A stretch of DNA of 40,856 nt from Flavobacteriaceae bacterium CG2_30_31_66 (GTDB taxonomy: Bacteria; Bacteroidota; Bacteroidia; Flavobacteriales; Flavobacteriaceae): the NCBI GenBank assembly GCA_001873065.1, contig MNYM01000021.1, positions 1 to 40,856 of the forward strand, given 5' to 3'. The notes beneath the pieces are model-generated. The model worked only from the letters and a program-made list of their open reading frames with translations. It did not search any database and had not been told where the DNA came from. Shown piece by piece: positions 7,981 to 18,700 of the stretch. The translations under genes were made by a program, and so were the position numbers. The number at the start of each line of letters is the position of its first letter. The first letter of the stretch is position 1.

Positions 7981-8026
7981 ATGCAAAATGGTTTCGTTGA
8001 GAATCTCAAATTAAACCATTTTGCAT
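7981..8026. promoter_or_regulatory. Nested perfect palindrome between integrase and rteC
   Basis: Outer arms ATGCAAAATGGTTT (7981-7994) and AAACCATTTTGCAT (8013-8026) pair perfectly over 14 bp. The 18-bp centre contains a second palindrome TTGAGA-A-TCTCAA (7997-8009). It lies 50 bp after the integrase stop and 3 bp before the rteC ATG. There is no T-run in the integrase direction, so a simple terminator is not the best reading. It may be a protein-binding site or an mRNA structure that blocks rteC translation. Confidence 0.75.
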
Positions 8027-8075
8027 CAATTTTTATTATGGCAATCCGCTAAAAAGTTATCAACATTGAATCAGA

Positions 8076-9323
8076 TTAAGCCGTACCAAACTTCTTATAA
8101 TTTTGCTCTTTTGAAGCGAATTTGGATTTTAAAATCATCATGTCTTCACTAATTTTTTTATCTAAAATTTTAGCATAGTGCTGTGTGGTTTTAAGATTTG
8201 TATGCCCGAGCATTTTACTTACTGTTTCTAAAGGAACGCCATTTGATAAAGTTACAGTAGTTGCAAATGTATGTCGTGCAATATGGAATGTTAAGTCTTT
8301 ATTGATTTTACAGACATCCGCAATTTCTTTTAAGTAGGCATTCATTTTTTGATTGGAAAGAATTGGAAGTAGGCGGTTTTCATTTTTGCAAACTGGGTGC
8401 TGAACATATTTATTTATAATTTCTTGTGCTACTGGTAATACTGGAATTTTAGATGCTGTATCCGTTTTTTGTCTGTTTTTGAATATCCATTTATCGCCAT
8501 CTATACCTAACGAAATATTATCCAATGTTAATTGCTTCACATCTATATAGGCTAATCCAGTAAAGCAGCTGAAAATGAATATATCTCTTACTAATTCTAA
8601 TCGTTCTGAAGCAAAACGTTTGTTAAATATTGTTTCAATTTCTTTCTCGGTCAAAAACTCACGGATGACCTCTTTGACTTTAGATTTGTAGTTTGCAAAA
8701 GGGTCTTTATTCAGCCACCCATTTGCCAAACATTGGTTGATGATTTTGTGAAAGTTTTTGATGTATTTGACAGCTGTGTTATTAGCACATTTACGAACAC
8801 TTCGCAAATAGAACTCATATTCAGTGATGAATGAATGGTCGATTTTTTCAATGTTTATATCTGTTATGTTGTATTTCCAGAAAATAAAATTCTTCGTGTG
8901 CTTTAGTGATGTTTCGTATCGTTCCAATGTTCCTGGTGCATATTCTTGACCCACTAGCTCTTTTATTTTACGGTTGTGCTCCACAAATATTGGGACAAGA
9001 TATCGCTCTCTTATTTTCTTGTCTTGGTATTCGTTTTTAAAGTTTTCGAAGTTGATTTTCGTTTCGCTCATGAATAGTCGCTTTTCAATTTCATACACTT
9101 TTGCTTTTAATAAATCAAGTCGACCATTTATTGAACGTGCTTCCTCTGAGTTCCCCTTGATTTTGCCGCTTTCTGGGCTCCATTTTAGTTCATCGATAAA
9201 ATGTCCGGTACTTGAATCGAACCTTTCTCCCTCGATAGTTATACGTTGATAAATTGGCATTAGCCCTTGTGAATTGACTTTCGATTTTCTTAGATAGAAA
9301 AGCAATGAGATTTTTGTAGTCAT
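8076..9323 (-). CDS. int: CTnDOT-type tyrosine integrase
   Basis: A 415-residue site-specific recombinase that inserts and excises the element. Residues 1-90 form an arm-DNA-binding domain (SLLFYLRKSKVNSQGLMPIY), residues about 100-210 the SAM-like core-binding domain, and 215-405 the catalytic domain. Catalytic residues visible are K286, H347 and R350 (HIARH), H374 (LGHTN) and the nucleophile Y383 (QHYAK). The first arginine of the usual set is replaced: the TGLR motif reads TGLAYIDV with A258, as in a group of Bacteroidota integrases related to that of CTnDOT, which also lacks this arginine. It lies 250 bp from the 3' end of tRNA-Ser, which points to the tRNA gene as integration site. GTGCACC repeats lie just upstream. 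Confidence 0.93.
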   Translation of the reverse strand: MTTKISLLFYLRKSKVNSQGLMPIYQRITIEGERFDSSTGHFIDELKWSPESGKIKGNSEEARSINGRLDLLKAKVYEIEKRLFMSETKINFENFKNEYQDKKIRERYLVPIFVEHNRKIKELVGQEYAPGTLERYETSLKHTKNFIFWKYNITDINIEKIDHSFITEYEFYLRSVRKCANNTAVKYIKNFHKIINQCLANGWLNKDPFANYKSKVKEVIREFLTEKEIETIFNKRFASERLELVRDIFIFSCFTGLAYIDVKQLTLDNISLGIDGDKWIFKNRQKTDTASKIPVLPVAQEIINKYVQHPVCKNENRLLPILSNQKMNAYLKEIADVCKINKDLTFHIARHTFATTVTLSNGVPLETVSKMLGHTNLKTTQHYAKILDKKISEDMMILKSKFASKEQNYKKFGTA

Positions 9324-9425
9324 AATGGTAACCTTTAAATTGATAATTAATATAGTTTAATTGTCAGTATAAGGTCAAGATGTTCATTGTTTGAACCCCT
9401 TATTTTATTGGCGTTCAGAAGAAAA

Positions 9426-9471
9426 TCGGTGCACCTTTTTTAACTAAATCCAAGTGCACCGAATGTGCACC
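9426..9471. repeat. GTGCACC repeat cluster upstream of integrase
   Basis: TCGGTGCAC (9426-9434) and GTGCACCGA (9454-9462) are perfect 9-bp inverted arms, and a third GTGCACC follows at 9465-9471. The spacings of the GTGCACC units are 25 and 11 bp. These sites lie between integrase and the tRNA end and could be integrase arm-type sites or an operator for int. Confidence 0.6.
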
Positions 9472-9510
9472 TATTTTTTGCTAAATAATGAATAAATTGG
9501 TTATTCGATG

Positions 9511-9550
9511 AAAAGAAAAAACCCTTTAAACGTTGAGTTTAAAGGGTTTT
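9511..9550 (-). terminator. Rho-independent terminator of tRNA-Ser
   Basis: A perfect 14-bp stem, AAAACCCTTTAAAC (9518-9531) with GTTTAAAGGGTTTT (9537-9550), and a 5-nt loop. On the minus strand the stem is followed by a T-rich tract (9520 down to 9511), so it ends transcription that comes through the tRNA gene. Confidence 0.85.
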
Positions 9551-9573
9551 GATTCATTTTGAAATTGTTTTCG

Positions 9574-9658
9574 CGGAGAAAGAGGGATTCGAACCCCCGG
9601 ACCTGTTACAGTCAACAGTTTTCAAGACTGCCGCAATCGACCACTCTGCCATTTCTCC
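9574..9658 (-). tRNA. tRNA-Ser (anticodon UGA)
   Basis: 85 nt with a long variable arm, as expected for serine. The acceptor stem GGAGAAA pairs with TTTCTCC, the discriminator is G, and CCA is not encoded. The anticodon loop CTTGAAA gives UGA. The 3' end faces the integrase gene, the usual geometry when an element inserts into the 3' end of a tRNA gene. A second copy of the tRNA 3' end was not seen inside the window, so the far attachment site should lie to the left of position 1. Confidence 0.95.
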
Positions 9659-9687
9659 CTTAGATTCGGTCATGCTGAATGCGGGTG

Positions 9688-9721
9688 CAAATATAGAAAG
9701 CTTTTTCAATTTTTAAAACAA
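9688..9721 (-). promoter_or_regulatory. Promoter of tRNA-Ser
   Basis: On the minus strand TATATTTG (9695-9688) is a perfect TAnnTTTG -7 box and TTG (9721-9719) lies 23 bp upstream, at the long end of the usual Bacteroidota spacing. The leader to the tRNA 5' end is 29 nt. Confidence 0.65.
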
Positions 9722-9844
9722 AAAAAGATTATTTTTTTTGAAATTTGAATATCATTGATTTAATTCTTTAACTATTTAAATATCAAGCTTAAAAGGATTA
9801 TAAAACTGCATAGAAATTCATGCAAATGATTTTAAAAATGACAA

Positions 9845-9871
9845 TTGATGAATTACAGTTTGTTATCTTTG
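9845..9871 (+). promoter_or_regulatory. Promoter of aroC
   Basis: TTG at 9845-9847, 16 bp, then TATCTTTG at 9864-9871, a perfect -7 box. It ends 20 bp before the chosen aroC ATG at 9892 and shows that ATG codons further upstream are not used. Confidence 0.65.
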
Positions 9872-9891
9872 TTTTTTTTAAATTTATTTCG

Positions 9892-10956
9892 ATGTCATTT
9901 AATTCTTTTGGAAATTTATTGAAAGTAACAACGTTTGGAGAATCGCATGGAACTGCGATTGGGGGTATTATTGATGGTTTTCCTGCTGGTTTGGAGGTTG
10001 ATGTAGAGGCAATTCAAGAAGAGTTAGATAGACGCAAACCTGGTCAATCTAAAATCGTTACACAGCGAAAAGAACCTGATACTGTCGAGTTTTTATCCGG
10101 AATTTTTGAAGGAAAATCTACTGGAACTTCTATTGGATTTATCATCAAAAATACCAATCAAAAAAGTCATGATTACAATCATAACACGAATGTGTATAGA
10201 CCTTCACATGCTGATTTTACGTATGACAAAAAATTTGGAATTCGCGACCATAAAGGTGGAGGAAGAAGTTCAGCACGTGAAACCGCCAATTGGGTGGTTG
10301 CAGGTGCATTAGCAAAACAATTGATTTCTTCTATCAAAATAAATGCTTTCACTTCTTCTGTTGGAGATATTTTTATGGAAAAACCGTATCAAAAAGTTGA
10401 TTTTTCGAAAACAGAATCAAATATTGTGCGCTGCCCTGATGAAGCAACTGCGGAAAAAATGATTGAAAAAATCAAAGAAATTAGAAAAGCTGGAGATACT
10501 ATTGGAGGTACCATAACTTGTGTTGCTCAAAACATGCCTGTTGGTTTGGGTGAACCTATTTTTCAAAAATTGCATGCCGAATTAGGAAAAGCGATGCTTT
10601 CTATAAACGCAGTAAAAGGTTTTGAATTTGGGAGTGGTTTTTGTGGTGCACGAATGAAAGGCTCTGAACACAACGATATTTTTAATGCTGATGGCACTAC
10701 AAAAACCAATTTATCTGGTGGAATTCAAGGTGGAATTAGCAACGGAATGGACATCTATTTCAGAGTAGCTTTTAAACCTGTTGCAACGATTATGACCAAT
10801 CAGCAAACCATCAATTCAGAGGGCGAAGAAACCGAAATCACTGGAAAAGGACGACATGATCCTTGTGTGGTGCCAAGAGCTGTGCCAATTATTGAAGCAA
10901 TGACTGCGCTAGTTTTAGCTGATTTTTGGTTGATTAATAAAACTAGGAAAATATGA
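9892..10956 (+). CDS. aroC: Chorismate synthase
   Basis: 354 residues, the family's normal length. The enzyme converts 5-enolpyruvylshikimate 3-phosphate to chorismate with reduced FMN as cofactor, the last step of the shikimate pathway that feeds aromatic amino acids and folate. Signature stretches are [16 protein letters not shown] at the N-terminus, [29 protein letters not shown] in the middle (shown in parts: DYRPSH-like and [10 protein letters not shown]), and a C-terminal [13 protein letters not shown]. The start MSFNSFGN is chosen because it matches the family and because the frame further upstream crosses the promoter. The gene converges with the DUF3467 gene and shares a terminator with it. 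It is a chromosomal gene and lies outside the mobile element. Confidence 0.97.
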   Translation: MSFNSFGNLLKVTTFGESHGTAIGGIIDGFPAGLEVDVEAIQEELDRRKPGQSKIVTQRKEPDTVEFLSGIFEGKSTGTSIGFIIKNTNQKSHDYNHNTNVYRPSHADFTYDKKFGIRDHKGGGRSSARETANWVVAGALAKQLISSIKINAFTSSVGDIFMEKPYQKVDFSKTESNIVRCPDEATAEKMIEKIKEIRKAGDTIGGTITCVAQNMPVGLGEPIFQKLHAELGKAMLSINAVKGFEFGSGFCGARMKGSEHNDIFNADGTTKTNLSGGIQGGISNGMDIYFRVAFKPVATIMTNQQTINSEGEETEITGKGRHDPCVVPRAVPIIEAMTALVLADFWLINKTRKI

Positions 10957-10960
10957 TATA

Positions 10961-10990
10961 AAAAAAGTGAAACTTTCGTTTCACTTTTTT
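10961..10990. terminator. Bidirectional terminator between aroC and the DUF3467 gene
   Basis: A-run plus GTGAAAC (10961-10973) pairs with GTTTCAC plus T-run (10978-10990) around a 4-nt loop. U-tracts follow the stem in both directions, which suits two convergent genes. Confidence 0.9.
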
Positions 10991-11301
10991 TATGCTTGTC
11001 CTGTTGGTCCAAAATTCATTGGAATTGTTGGTTGCTCGTAGTCTTTAATTTCGCCATTGGCTTGCTCAAATTTACGCACATTATCTGCCAAAGCTTTTGC
11101 CAATCTTTTGGCGTGTTGAGGCGTTAAAATAATACGAGATTTTACTTTGGCTTTAGGAACTCCAGGCATAATATTGATAAAATCTACAATAAATTCTGAA
11201 ATAGAATGATTGATAATTGCCAAATTAGAATACGTTCCTTCTGCAATTTTTTCGTCTAATTCAATATTGAGTTGTCCGTCCTTATGTTGATTTTCTTCCA
11301 T
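10990..11301 (-). CDS. DUF3467 family protein
   Basis: 103 residues that match DUF3467, a small conserved family of unknown function. The centre (NHSISEFIVDFINIMPGVPKAKVKSR, then IILTPQHAKRLAKALADNV) is the conserved part; the tail is acidic and flexible. It follows rpoC in the same direction after 109 nt, the common position of this gene in flavobacteria, so it may be read with the rpoBC operon when the terminator-like structure between them is passed. Its stop overlaps the shared terminator. No enzyme motif is visible. Confidence 0.85.
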   Translation of the reverse strand: MEENQHKDGQLNIELDEKIAEGTYSNLAIINHSISEFIVDFINIMPGVPKAKVKSRIILTPQHAKRLAKALADNVRKFEQANGEIKDYEQPTIPMNFGPTGQA

Positions 11302-11342
11302 GATTTCTTGTTTTTATGTCTTATTCTGTAAAAATAAAAAAA

Positions 11343-11383
11343 GTTGAAGTGAATACTGTAAAAATTACAATAAACAATTCAAC
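11343..11383 (-). terminator. Possible terminator or attenuator after rpoC
   Basis: GTTGAA (11343-11348) pairs with TTCAAC (11378-11383), with a smaller inner stem TGTAA / TTACA (11357-11369). In the rpoC direction the outer stem is followed by seven or more T residues, so partial termination between rpoC and the DUF3467 gene is plausible. The large loop makes it weak. Confidence 0.45.
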
Positions 11384-11410
11384 CTTTTTAGGTTTTAAAA
11401 AGCTGTTTCT

Positions 11411-14400
11411 TTAGAAACTTCTTTCGATTTCATCTTTAGGACCTACAATAATGTTGTCATAAGCTCTCATTCCAGTACCTGCTGGAATTTTCTTACCTAC
11501 AATTACATTCTCTTTTAATCCTTCTAAGGTATCTACTTTTCCACTTACAGCAGCCTCGTTCAATACTTTTGTTGTTTCTTGGAAAGAAGCAGCAGAAATG
11601 AACGATTTAGTTTGTAGAGAAGCCCTTGTAATTCCTTGTAAAACTTGTTCAGCTGTTGCAGGTCTTGCGTCTCTTGCTGTTACTAAATTTTGGTCGTTTC
11701 TAATCAATAAAGAGTTTTCGTCTCTTAATTGACGGGCAGAAATAATTTGTCCAGGTTTTATATTTTCAGAATCACCTGCATCTTCTACCACTTTCATACC
11801 GTAAATTGCATCATTTTCTTCGATAAAGTCGTTTTTGTGAACCAATTGATTTTCTAAGAACAATGTATCTCCAGAATCAATAATTCTTACTTTACGCATC
11901 ATTTGACGAACCACTACTTCAAAATGTTTGTCATTGATTTTTACACCTTGCAAACGATATACTTCCTGAATTTCATTTACCAAAAATTCTTGCACTGCGG
12001 ATGGTCCTTTGATATTTAAGATATCAGAAGGAGTTATTGCACCGTCACACAAAGGCATACCAGCTTTGATAAAATCATTTTCTTGAACTAAAACTTGATT
12101 AGAAAGTTTCACTAGATATTTCATTACGTCACCTGTTTTAGACTCAATAACGATTTCTCTATTTCCTCTTTTAATTTTTCCGAAAGAAACAACTCCGTCA
12201 ATTTCAGCAACTACAGACGGATTTGAAGGATTTCTCGCTTCAAATAGCTCTGTTACACGAGGTAAACCTCCAGTAATATCGCCGGCTTTTCCAGATTTTC
12301 TTGGGATTTTAACTAATGTTTTTCCGCTTTCAACTTTTTCTCCATTGTCAACCATCAAATGAGCACCAACTGGTAAACTGTATGAACGCAATGCATTGCC
12401 GTCTTTATCTTCAATAATCAAAGAAGCTATCAAACGTTTGTTTTTAGATTCGATCAATACTTTTTCTTGAAAACCAGTTTGCTCATCAATTTCTACAGCA
12501 TAGTTAACTCCTTGTTCTAAGTTATCAAACTTCACTTTACCAGCAAATTCTGAGACAATTATTCCATTAAATGGATCCCATTGAACAATAACTTCTCCTT
12601 TTTTGATGGTTTTTCTGTCTTTATCAAAAATCACAGAACCATAAGGAATGATATTTGTACTTAAAGTGAGTCCTGTTTTGGTATCAATAATTTTGATTTC
12701 GGCAGTTCTTGAGATTACAATATCAACTTTGTTTCCTTCATTGTCTTTACCTTCAACAGTTCTTAAATCTTCAATAGCAACATTACCATTAAATCTTGCA
12801 ATTAATTTATTTTCTTCAGAAATATTTCCAGCAACCCCACCAACGTGGAAAGTACGCAATGTTAATTGTGTTCCTGGTTCTCCAATTGATTGTGCAGCAA
12901 TCACTCCAACAGCTTCACCGATTTGAACTTTATTAAGCGTTGACAAACTTTGACCATAACATTTAGCACAAATACCTTGAGCAGATTCGCATGTTAAAGC
13001 TGATCGCACTTCAACTACATCAATCCCTGAAGCTTCAATTTCTTGAGCCAATTTGTGGGTAATTGGTTGATTTGCTTTAATAATTAATTTGTCGGTTAAT
13101 GGATGATACACATCTTGTAAAATAACTCTACCTTCAATTCTGTCGGTTAAAGATTCTACAATTTCATCATTTTTCTTCAAAGGAGTCACTTCTAAACCTC
13201 TTAAAGTTCCACAATCTTCCTCATTGATAATAACATCTTGAGAAACGTCAACCAATCTACGAGTTAAATAACCCGCATCTGCAGTTTTTAAAGCAGTATC
13301 CGCCAAACCTTTACGAGCTCCGTGAGTAGAGATAAAATATTCTAAGATCGACAATCCTTCTTTAAAGTTAGATAGGATTGGGTTTTCAATAATTTCTCCA
13401 CCACTTGCAGTCGATTTTTTTGGTTTTGCCATCAAACCACGCATTCCTGTTAACTGACGAATTTGTTCTTTAGAACCCCTTGCGCCAGAATCTAACATCA
13501 TGTAAACTGAGTTAAAACCCTGTTTATCTTCACGTAAATTTTTCATAGATAATTCAGTCAATTTATTGTTGGTGGAACCCCAAACGTCAATTACCTGATT
13601 GTAACGCTCTTTTTGCGTTAACATACCCATGTTATAGTTCGTTACAATAATATCAACTTCTTCATTCGCTTCAGCAATCATCTCATATTTTTGTTTAGGA
13701 ATGATAATATCACCTAATGAGAATGATAATCCACCTTGGAAAGCGAATTTGAAACCCATATTTTTGATTTCATCTAAGAATTTTCCTGTTGTAGGAATAT
13801 CAGTAACTTTTAAAATTCTACCGATAATATCTCGTAAGTTTTTCTTAGTAAGAACTTCATTAATATAACCAGCTTCAATAGGAACAACTTCATTAAATAA
13901 AACTCTACCAACAGTAGTTTTAATAATTTTAGTTACCTGATTTCCGTTTTCGTCAATATCTTTGGTTCTTACTCTGATTCCAGCATTCAATTCAACTTTT
14001 TCTTCATTGAAAGCAATCGTTACTTCTTCAGGAGAATAAAACGTCAAACCTTCTCCTTTTACAGGAACTTCAGGTGTTGAAAATCTTTCTTTGGTCATGT
14101 AATATAAACCAAGAACCATGTCTTGAGAAGGCACAGTAACTGGAGCACCATTCGCAGGATTTAGGATATTATGAGAGCCCAACATTAAAATTTGTGCTTC
14201 TAAAATAGCTTCTGGTCCTAATGGTAAATGAACTGCCATTTGGTCACCATCAAAATCGGCGTTGAAAGCAGTACACACTAAAGGGTGTAATTGAATTGCT
14301 TTTCCTTCGATCAATTTTGGTTGAAATGCTTGAATACCAAGTCTGTGTAATGTTGGTGCTCTGTTTAATAAAACAGGGTGTCCTTTAATTACATTTTCTA

Positions 14401-15685
14401 AAATATCCCAAACAACTGGTTCTTTTCTATCAATAATTTTCTTCGCAGATTTTACAGTTTTCACAATTCCTCGTTCAATCAATTTTCTGATAACAAAAGG
14501 TTTGAATAATTCTGCTGCCATGTCTTTTGGCAATCCACATTCGTGTAATCTTAATTCAGGGCCAACAACAATTACGGAACGAGCTGAATAATCAACACGT
14601 TTTCCTAACAAATTTTGACGGAAACGTCCTTGTTTTCCTTTTAATGAATCTGATAAAGATTTTAAAGGCCTGTTAGATTCTGTTTTTACTGCGGATGATT
14701 TACGTGTGTTGTCAAACAATGAATCTACAGACTCTTGCAACATACGTTTTTCATTTCGTAAAATTACTTCAGGAGCTTTGATTTCAACCAATCTTTTCAA
14801 ACGATTATTTCTGATGATAACTCGTCTATACAAATCATTCAAATCTGAGGTTGCAAAACGACCACCATCTAAAGGCACTAATGGACGTAATTCTGGTGGA
14901 ATTACAGGAATTGCCTTCATGATCATCCACTCTGGTTTGTTTTCTCTATTTAAAGTTGATTCTCTAAAAGCTTCCACAACATTCAAACGTTTTAAAGCTT
15001 CTGTTTTACGTTGTTTTGAAGTTTCGGTGTTTGCTTTATGTCTTAATTCAAATGACAAAGCATCCAAATCGATACGGGCTAACAAATCAATCAAACATTC
15101 AGCGCCCATTTTAGCGATAAACTTATTTGGGTCTGTGTCATCTAAATATTGATTTTCTTTAGGAAGACTGTCAACGATATCAAGGTATTCTTCCTCTGTT
15201 AAGAAATCCATCTTACGCATTGGCTCGCCTTCAGCATTTTTTGCAATACCTGGTTGAATTACTACATAACGCTCATAGTAAATAATCATGTCTAACTTTT
15301 TAGATGGCAACCCTAAAAGGTATCCCATTTTATTAGGCAATGATCTAAAATACCAAATATGAGCCACTGGCACTACTAAATTAATGTGACCAACTCTATC
15401 TCTACGAACTTTCTTTTCAGTTACTTCTACGCCACATCTGTCACATACGATTCCTTTATAACGGATTCTTTTATATTTTCCGCAGGCACATTCATAGTCT
15501 TTTACAGGACCAAAAATACGCTCACAAAACAATCCATCTCTTTCAGGTTTGTGAGTTCGGTAATTAATCGTTTCTGGTTTTAAAACCTCTCCTTTAGAAA
15601 CTTCTAAAATAGATTCTGGTGATGCTAAACCAATTGAGATTTTGTTAAACTTTTTTACGGTGTACTTCTCTTGTTTTCTTGTCAT
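11411..15685 (-). CDS. rpoC: RNA polymerase beta-prime subunit
   Basis: 1424 residues, full length for Bacteroidota. With RpoB it forms the catalytic core of RNA polymerase. Near residues 66-90 lies the first zinc site ([20 protein letters not shown]). The active-site magnesium loop NADFDGDQM is at about 473-481. The second zinc site uses Cys near 823 (DCGTL) and [11 protein letters not shown] at about 898-908. The trigger-loop region is intact (MRGLMAKP, then [20 protein letters not shown]). The C-terminal [11 protein letters not shown] and [14 protein letters not shown] region ([11 protein letters not shown]) are present. It starts with ATG after a 113-nt spacer from rpoB that contains a long imperfect hairpin and heptamer repeats, and is the last core gene of the operon. 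Confidence 0.98.
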   Translation of the reverse strand: MTRKQEKYTVKKFNKISIGLASPESILEVSKGEVLKPETINYRTHKPERDGLFCERIFGPVKDYECACGKYKRIRYKGIVCDRCGVEVTEKKVRRDRVGHINLVVPVAHIWYFRSLPNKMGYLLGLPSKKLDMIIYYERYVVIQPGIAKNAEGEPMRKMDFLTEEEYLDIVDSLPKENQYLDDTDPNKFIAKMGAECLIDLLARIDLDALSFELRHKANTETSKQRKTEALKRLNVVEAFRESTLNRENKPEWMIMKAIPVIPPELRPLVPLDGGRFATSDLNDLYRRVIIRNNRLKRLVEIKAPEVILRNEKRMLQESVDSLFDNTRKSSAVKTESNRPLKSLSDSLKGKQGRFRQNLLGKRVDYSARSVIVVGPELRLHECGLPKDMAAELFKPFVIRKLIERGIVKTVKSAKKIIDRKEPVVWDILENVIKGHPVLLNRAPTLHRLGIQAFQPKLIEGKAIQLHPLVCTAFNADFDGDQMAVHLPLGPEAILEAQILMLGSHNILNPANGAPVTVPSQDMVLGLYYMTKERFSTPEVPVKGEGLTFYSPEEVTIAFNEEKVELNAGIRVRTKDIDENGNQVTKIIKTTVGRVLFNEVVPIEAGYINEVLTKKNLRDIIGRILKVTDIPTTGKFLDEIKNMGFKFAFQGGLSFSLGDIIIPKQKYEMIAEANEEVDIIVTNYNMGMLTQKERYNQVIDVWGSTNNKLTELSMKNLREDKQGFNSVYMMLDSGARGSKEQIRQLTGMRGLMAKPKKSTASGGEIIENPILSNFKEGLSILEYFISTHGARKGLADTALKTADAGYLTRRLVDVSQDVIINEEDCGTLRGLEVTPLKKNDEIVESLTDRIEGRVILQDVYHPLTDKLIIKANQPITHKLAQEIEASGIDVVEVRSALTCESAQGICAKCYGQSLSTLNKVQIGEAVGVIAAQSIGEPGTQLTLRTFHVGGVAGNISEENKLIARFNGNVAIEDLRTVEGKDNEGNKVDIVISRTAEIKIIDTKTGLTLSTNIIPYGSVIFDKDRKTIKKGEVIVQWDPFNGIIVSEFAGKVKFDNLEQGVNYAVEIDEQTGFQEKVLIESKNKRLIASLIIEDKDGNALRSYSLPVGAHLMVDNGEKVESGKTLVKIPRKSGKAGDITGGLPRVTELFEARNPSNPSVVAEIDGVVSFGKIKRGNREIVIESKTGDVMKYLVKLSNQVLVQENDFIKAGMPLCDGAITPSDILNIKGPSAVQEFLVNEIQEVYRLQGVKINDKHFEVVVRQMMRKVRIIDSGDTLFLENQLVHKNDFIEENDAIYGMKVVEDAGDSENIKPGQIISARQLRDENSLLIRNDQNLVTARDARPATAEQVLQGITRASLQTKSFISAASFQETTKVLNEAAVSGKVDTLEGLKENVIVGKKIPAGTGMRAYDNIIVGPKDEIERSF

Positions 15686-15690
15686 GTCTT

Positions 15691-15790
15691 ATTATAGTCT
15701 TAAGTTTTTAGTTATTAGTTTTTAATTGTTGGTGAAAAGATTCTTTAAAGAAATCAAAAACCAAGAAATAAAAACTAACAACCATCAACT
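15691..15790 (-). repeat. Heptad repeats forming a large imperfect inverted repeat between rpoB and rpoC
   Basis: Left and right 23-nt arms (15711-15733 and 15760-15782) pair with only three mismatches around a 26-nt centre. Both arms are built of 7-nt-phased units: on the plus strand AG at 15696, 15703, 15710 and 15717, and in the right half CT or CC at 15761, 15775, 15782 and 15789. In mRNA sense this would fold into a long stem between the rpoB stop and the rpoC start. Confidence 0.75.
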
Positions 15791-15798
15791 ATAAAAAA

Positions 15799-18700
15799 TT
15801 ATTCTTCTAATCTTACGTCTAATCCTAAACCTTTCAGTTCGTGCATTAATACGTTAAATGACTCTGGTAAACCTGGTTCTGGCATTGGTTCGCCTTTTAC
15901 GATTGCTTCGTAAGTTTTAGCTCTTCCCATCACATCATCAGATTTTACAGTTAAGATTTCTCTTAGGATGCTTGATGCTCCATAAGCTTCCAATGCCCAA
16001 ACTTCCATCTCTCCAAAACGTTGACCACCAAATTGTGCTTTACCACCTAATGGTTGTTGGGTAATTAATGAATAAGGACCAATAGAACGCGCGTGCATTT
16101 TATCATCAATCATGTGTCCTAACTTAATCATATAAATAACCCCAACAGTTGCAGGTTGATCAAAACGTTTTCCAGTACCACCATCATAAAGGTAGGTATG
16201 ACCAAATCTTGGCACGCCAGCTTCATCAGTATATTTATTAATCTCGTCTAAAGATGCACCATCAAAAATTGGTGTTGCAAATTTTTTGTCTAATTTTTGA
16301 CCTGCCCAACCAAGAACAGTTTCATAAATCTGACCAATATTCATACGAGAAGGTACACCTAGTGGATTTAGAACGATATCAACAGGAGTTCCATCTTCAA
16401 GGAAAGGCATGTCTTCTGCTCTTACAATTCGAGCAACAATCCCTTTATTTCCATGACGTCCAGCCATTTTATCACCTACTTTTAACTTACGTTTCTTAGC
16501 GATATAAATTTTAGCTAGTTTTAAAATTCCTGCTGGCAATTCATCTCCTACAGAAATGGTAAATTTTTCACGACGAAGATTTCCTTGTAAGTCATTTACT
16601 TTAATTTTATAATTATGAATTAATTCTCCAACAAAAACATTCAAATCATCATCTGTAGTCCAAGAACCTGTTAAATGAACATAATCATCCACTGAATTCA
16701 ACATTTTTTGGGTGTATTTTTTACCTTTTGGCAATACTTCTTCGCCCAAATCATTATAAATCCCTTGTGCCGTTTTTCCTCCTATTAAATTGAATAATTT
16801 TTCAATTAATAGGTCTTTTAACGCTTCAAATTTTGACACAAAAGACGCTTCTAATGTTGAAACTGCTTCTTTATCTTTGATTCTTTTATTTTTATCTTTA
16901 ACAGCTCTTTTAAACAACTTTTTATCAATTACTACACCTCTTAATGATGGGGAAGCTTTTAGTGATGCGTCTTTTACATCACCTGCTTTATCACCAAAAA
17001 TAGCACGTAATAATTTTTCTTCAGGAGTTGGGTCAGATTCGCCTTTTGGTGTGATTTTGCCTATTAAAATATCACCAGGATTTACTTCTGCACCAATTCT
17101 GATCATTCCGTTTTCATCCAAATCTTTGGTAGCTTCTTCAGAAACGTTAGGAATGTCATTTGTTAATTCTTCAGAACCTAATTTTGTATCACGAACGTCT
17201 AAAGAATATTCATCAATATGAATTGAAGTAAAAATATCTTCACGAACTACTCTTTCAGAAATTACGATTGCATCTTCAAAATTATACCCTTTCCAAGGCA
17301 TGAAAGCAACTTTCATGTTTCTTCCAAGAGCTAATTCTCCTTGTTGCGTGGCATACCCTTCACAAAGAACTTGTCCTTCAGAAACTCTATCACCTCTTTT
17401 TACGATTGGTTTTAAATTGATAGATGTTCCTTGGTTCGTTTTTCTAAATTTTATCAAATTATAAGTCACTTCATCAGAATCAAAACTTACTAATTTTTCT
17501 TCTTCGGAGCGATCATATTTAATGATGATTTTATCAGCATCAACATATTCTACAACCCCTTCTCTTTCAGCATTTATCAAAATACGAGAATCCTTAGCAA
17601 CTCTTCTTTCCAATCCGGTACCCACGATTGGGGCTTCAGGACGCAATAATGGAACTGCTTGACGCATCATGTTTGATCCCATCAAAGCACGGTTTGCATC
17701 ATCATGTTCCAAGAAAGGAATCAAAGAAGCTGAAATCGAGGCAATTTGATTTGGGGCAACGTCCATGTAATCAATTACGTCTGCGGAAACTACTGGAAAA
17801 TCTCCTTCTTCACGAGCAATTACTCTGTCAGATACAAAACTTCCATCATCATTTAGTTTTAAATTAGATTGTGCAATTTTTTTGCCTTCCTCTTCTTCAG
17901 CACTTAAATAAATTACATCTGTTCCTACTACAGTTCCGTTTTCAACTTTTCGATAAGGAGTTTCAATAAATCCTAGATTGTTCACTTTCGCAAAAACAGA
18001 AAGTGAGGAAATCAGACCAATATTAGGTCCTTCAGGAGTTTCAATTGGGCATAAACGTCCATAATGAGTGTAGTGAACGTCACGAACCTCAAATCCTGCT
18101 CTTTCTCTCGATAAACCTCCTGGTCCTAGCGCAGATAATCTACGTTTGTGGGTAATTTCGGCTAATGGATTTGTTTGATCCATAAACTGAGACAACTGGT
18201 TTGTTCCGAAGAAAGAATTGATTACAGATGATAATGTTTTCGCATTGATCAAATCAATTGGTGTAAACACTTCGTTATCACGCACATTCATACGCTCACG
18301 AATGGTTCTTGCCATACGTGCCAAACCAACACCAAATTGTCCAGCCAATTGTTCACCAACAGTTCTTACACGTCTGTTTGATAAGTGGTCGATATCATCC
18401 ACTTCAGCTTTTGAATTGATTAACTCAATCAAATACTTTATTATGGTAATAATATCAACTCTTGTCAATACTTTCTCATCCATATTGATATCTAAACCTA
18501 GCTTGGTGTTCATTCTAAAACGACCAACTTCGCCTAAATTATAACGTTGTTCTGAGAAAAATAATTTATCAATAATACCTCTTGCAGTCTCCTCATCAGG
18601 TGGTTCTGCATTACGTAATTGTCTATAAATGTGTTCAACAGCCTCTTTTTCGGAGTTTGTTGGATCTTTTTGTAAGGTATTATGAATAATTGCATAATCT

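Noticed and set aside
9820..9891. N-terminal extension of chorismate synthase by 24 residues
   Set aside because: The region contains the TTG and TATCTTTG promoter elements, and the family N-terminus MSFNSFGN begins at 9892.
14706..15152. Plus-strand frame of 148 codons opposite rpoC
   Set aside because: It is a shadow of a highly conserved rpoC region and has no promoter, terminator or recognised family. The same holds for the other antisense frames opposite rpoB, tuf and the symporter gene.
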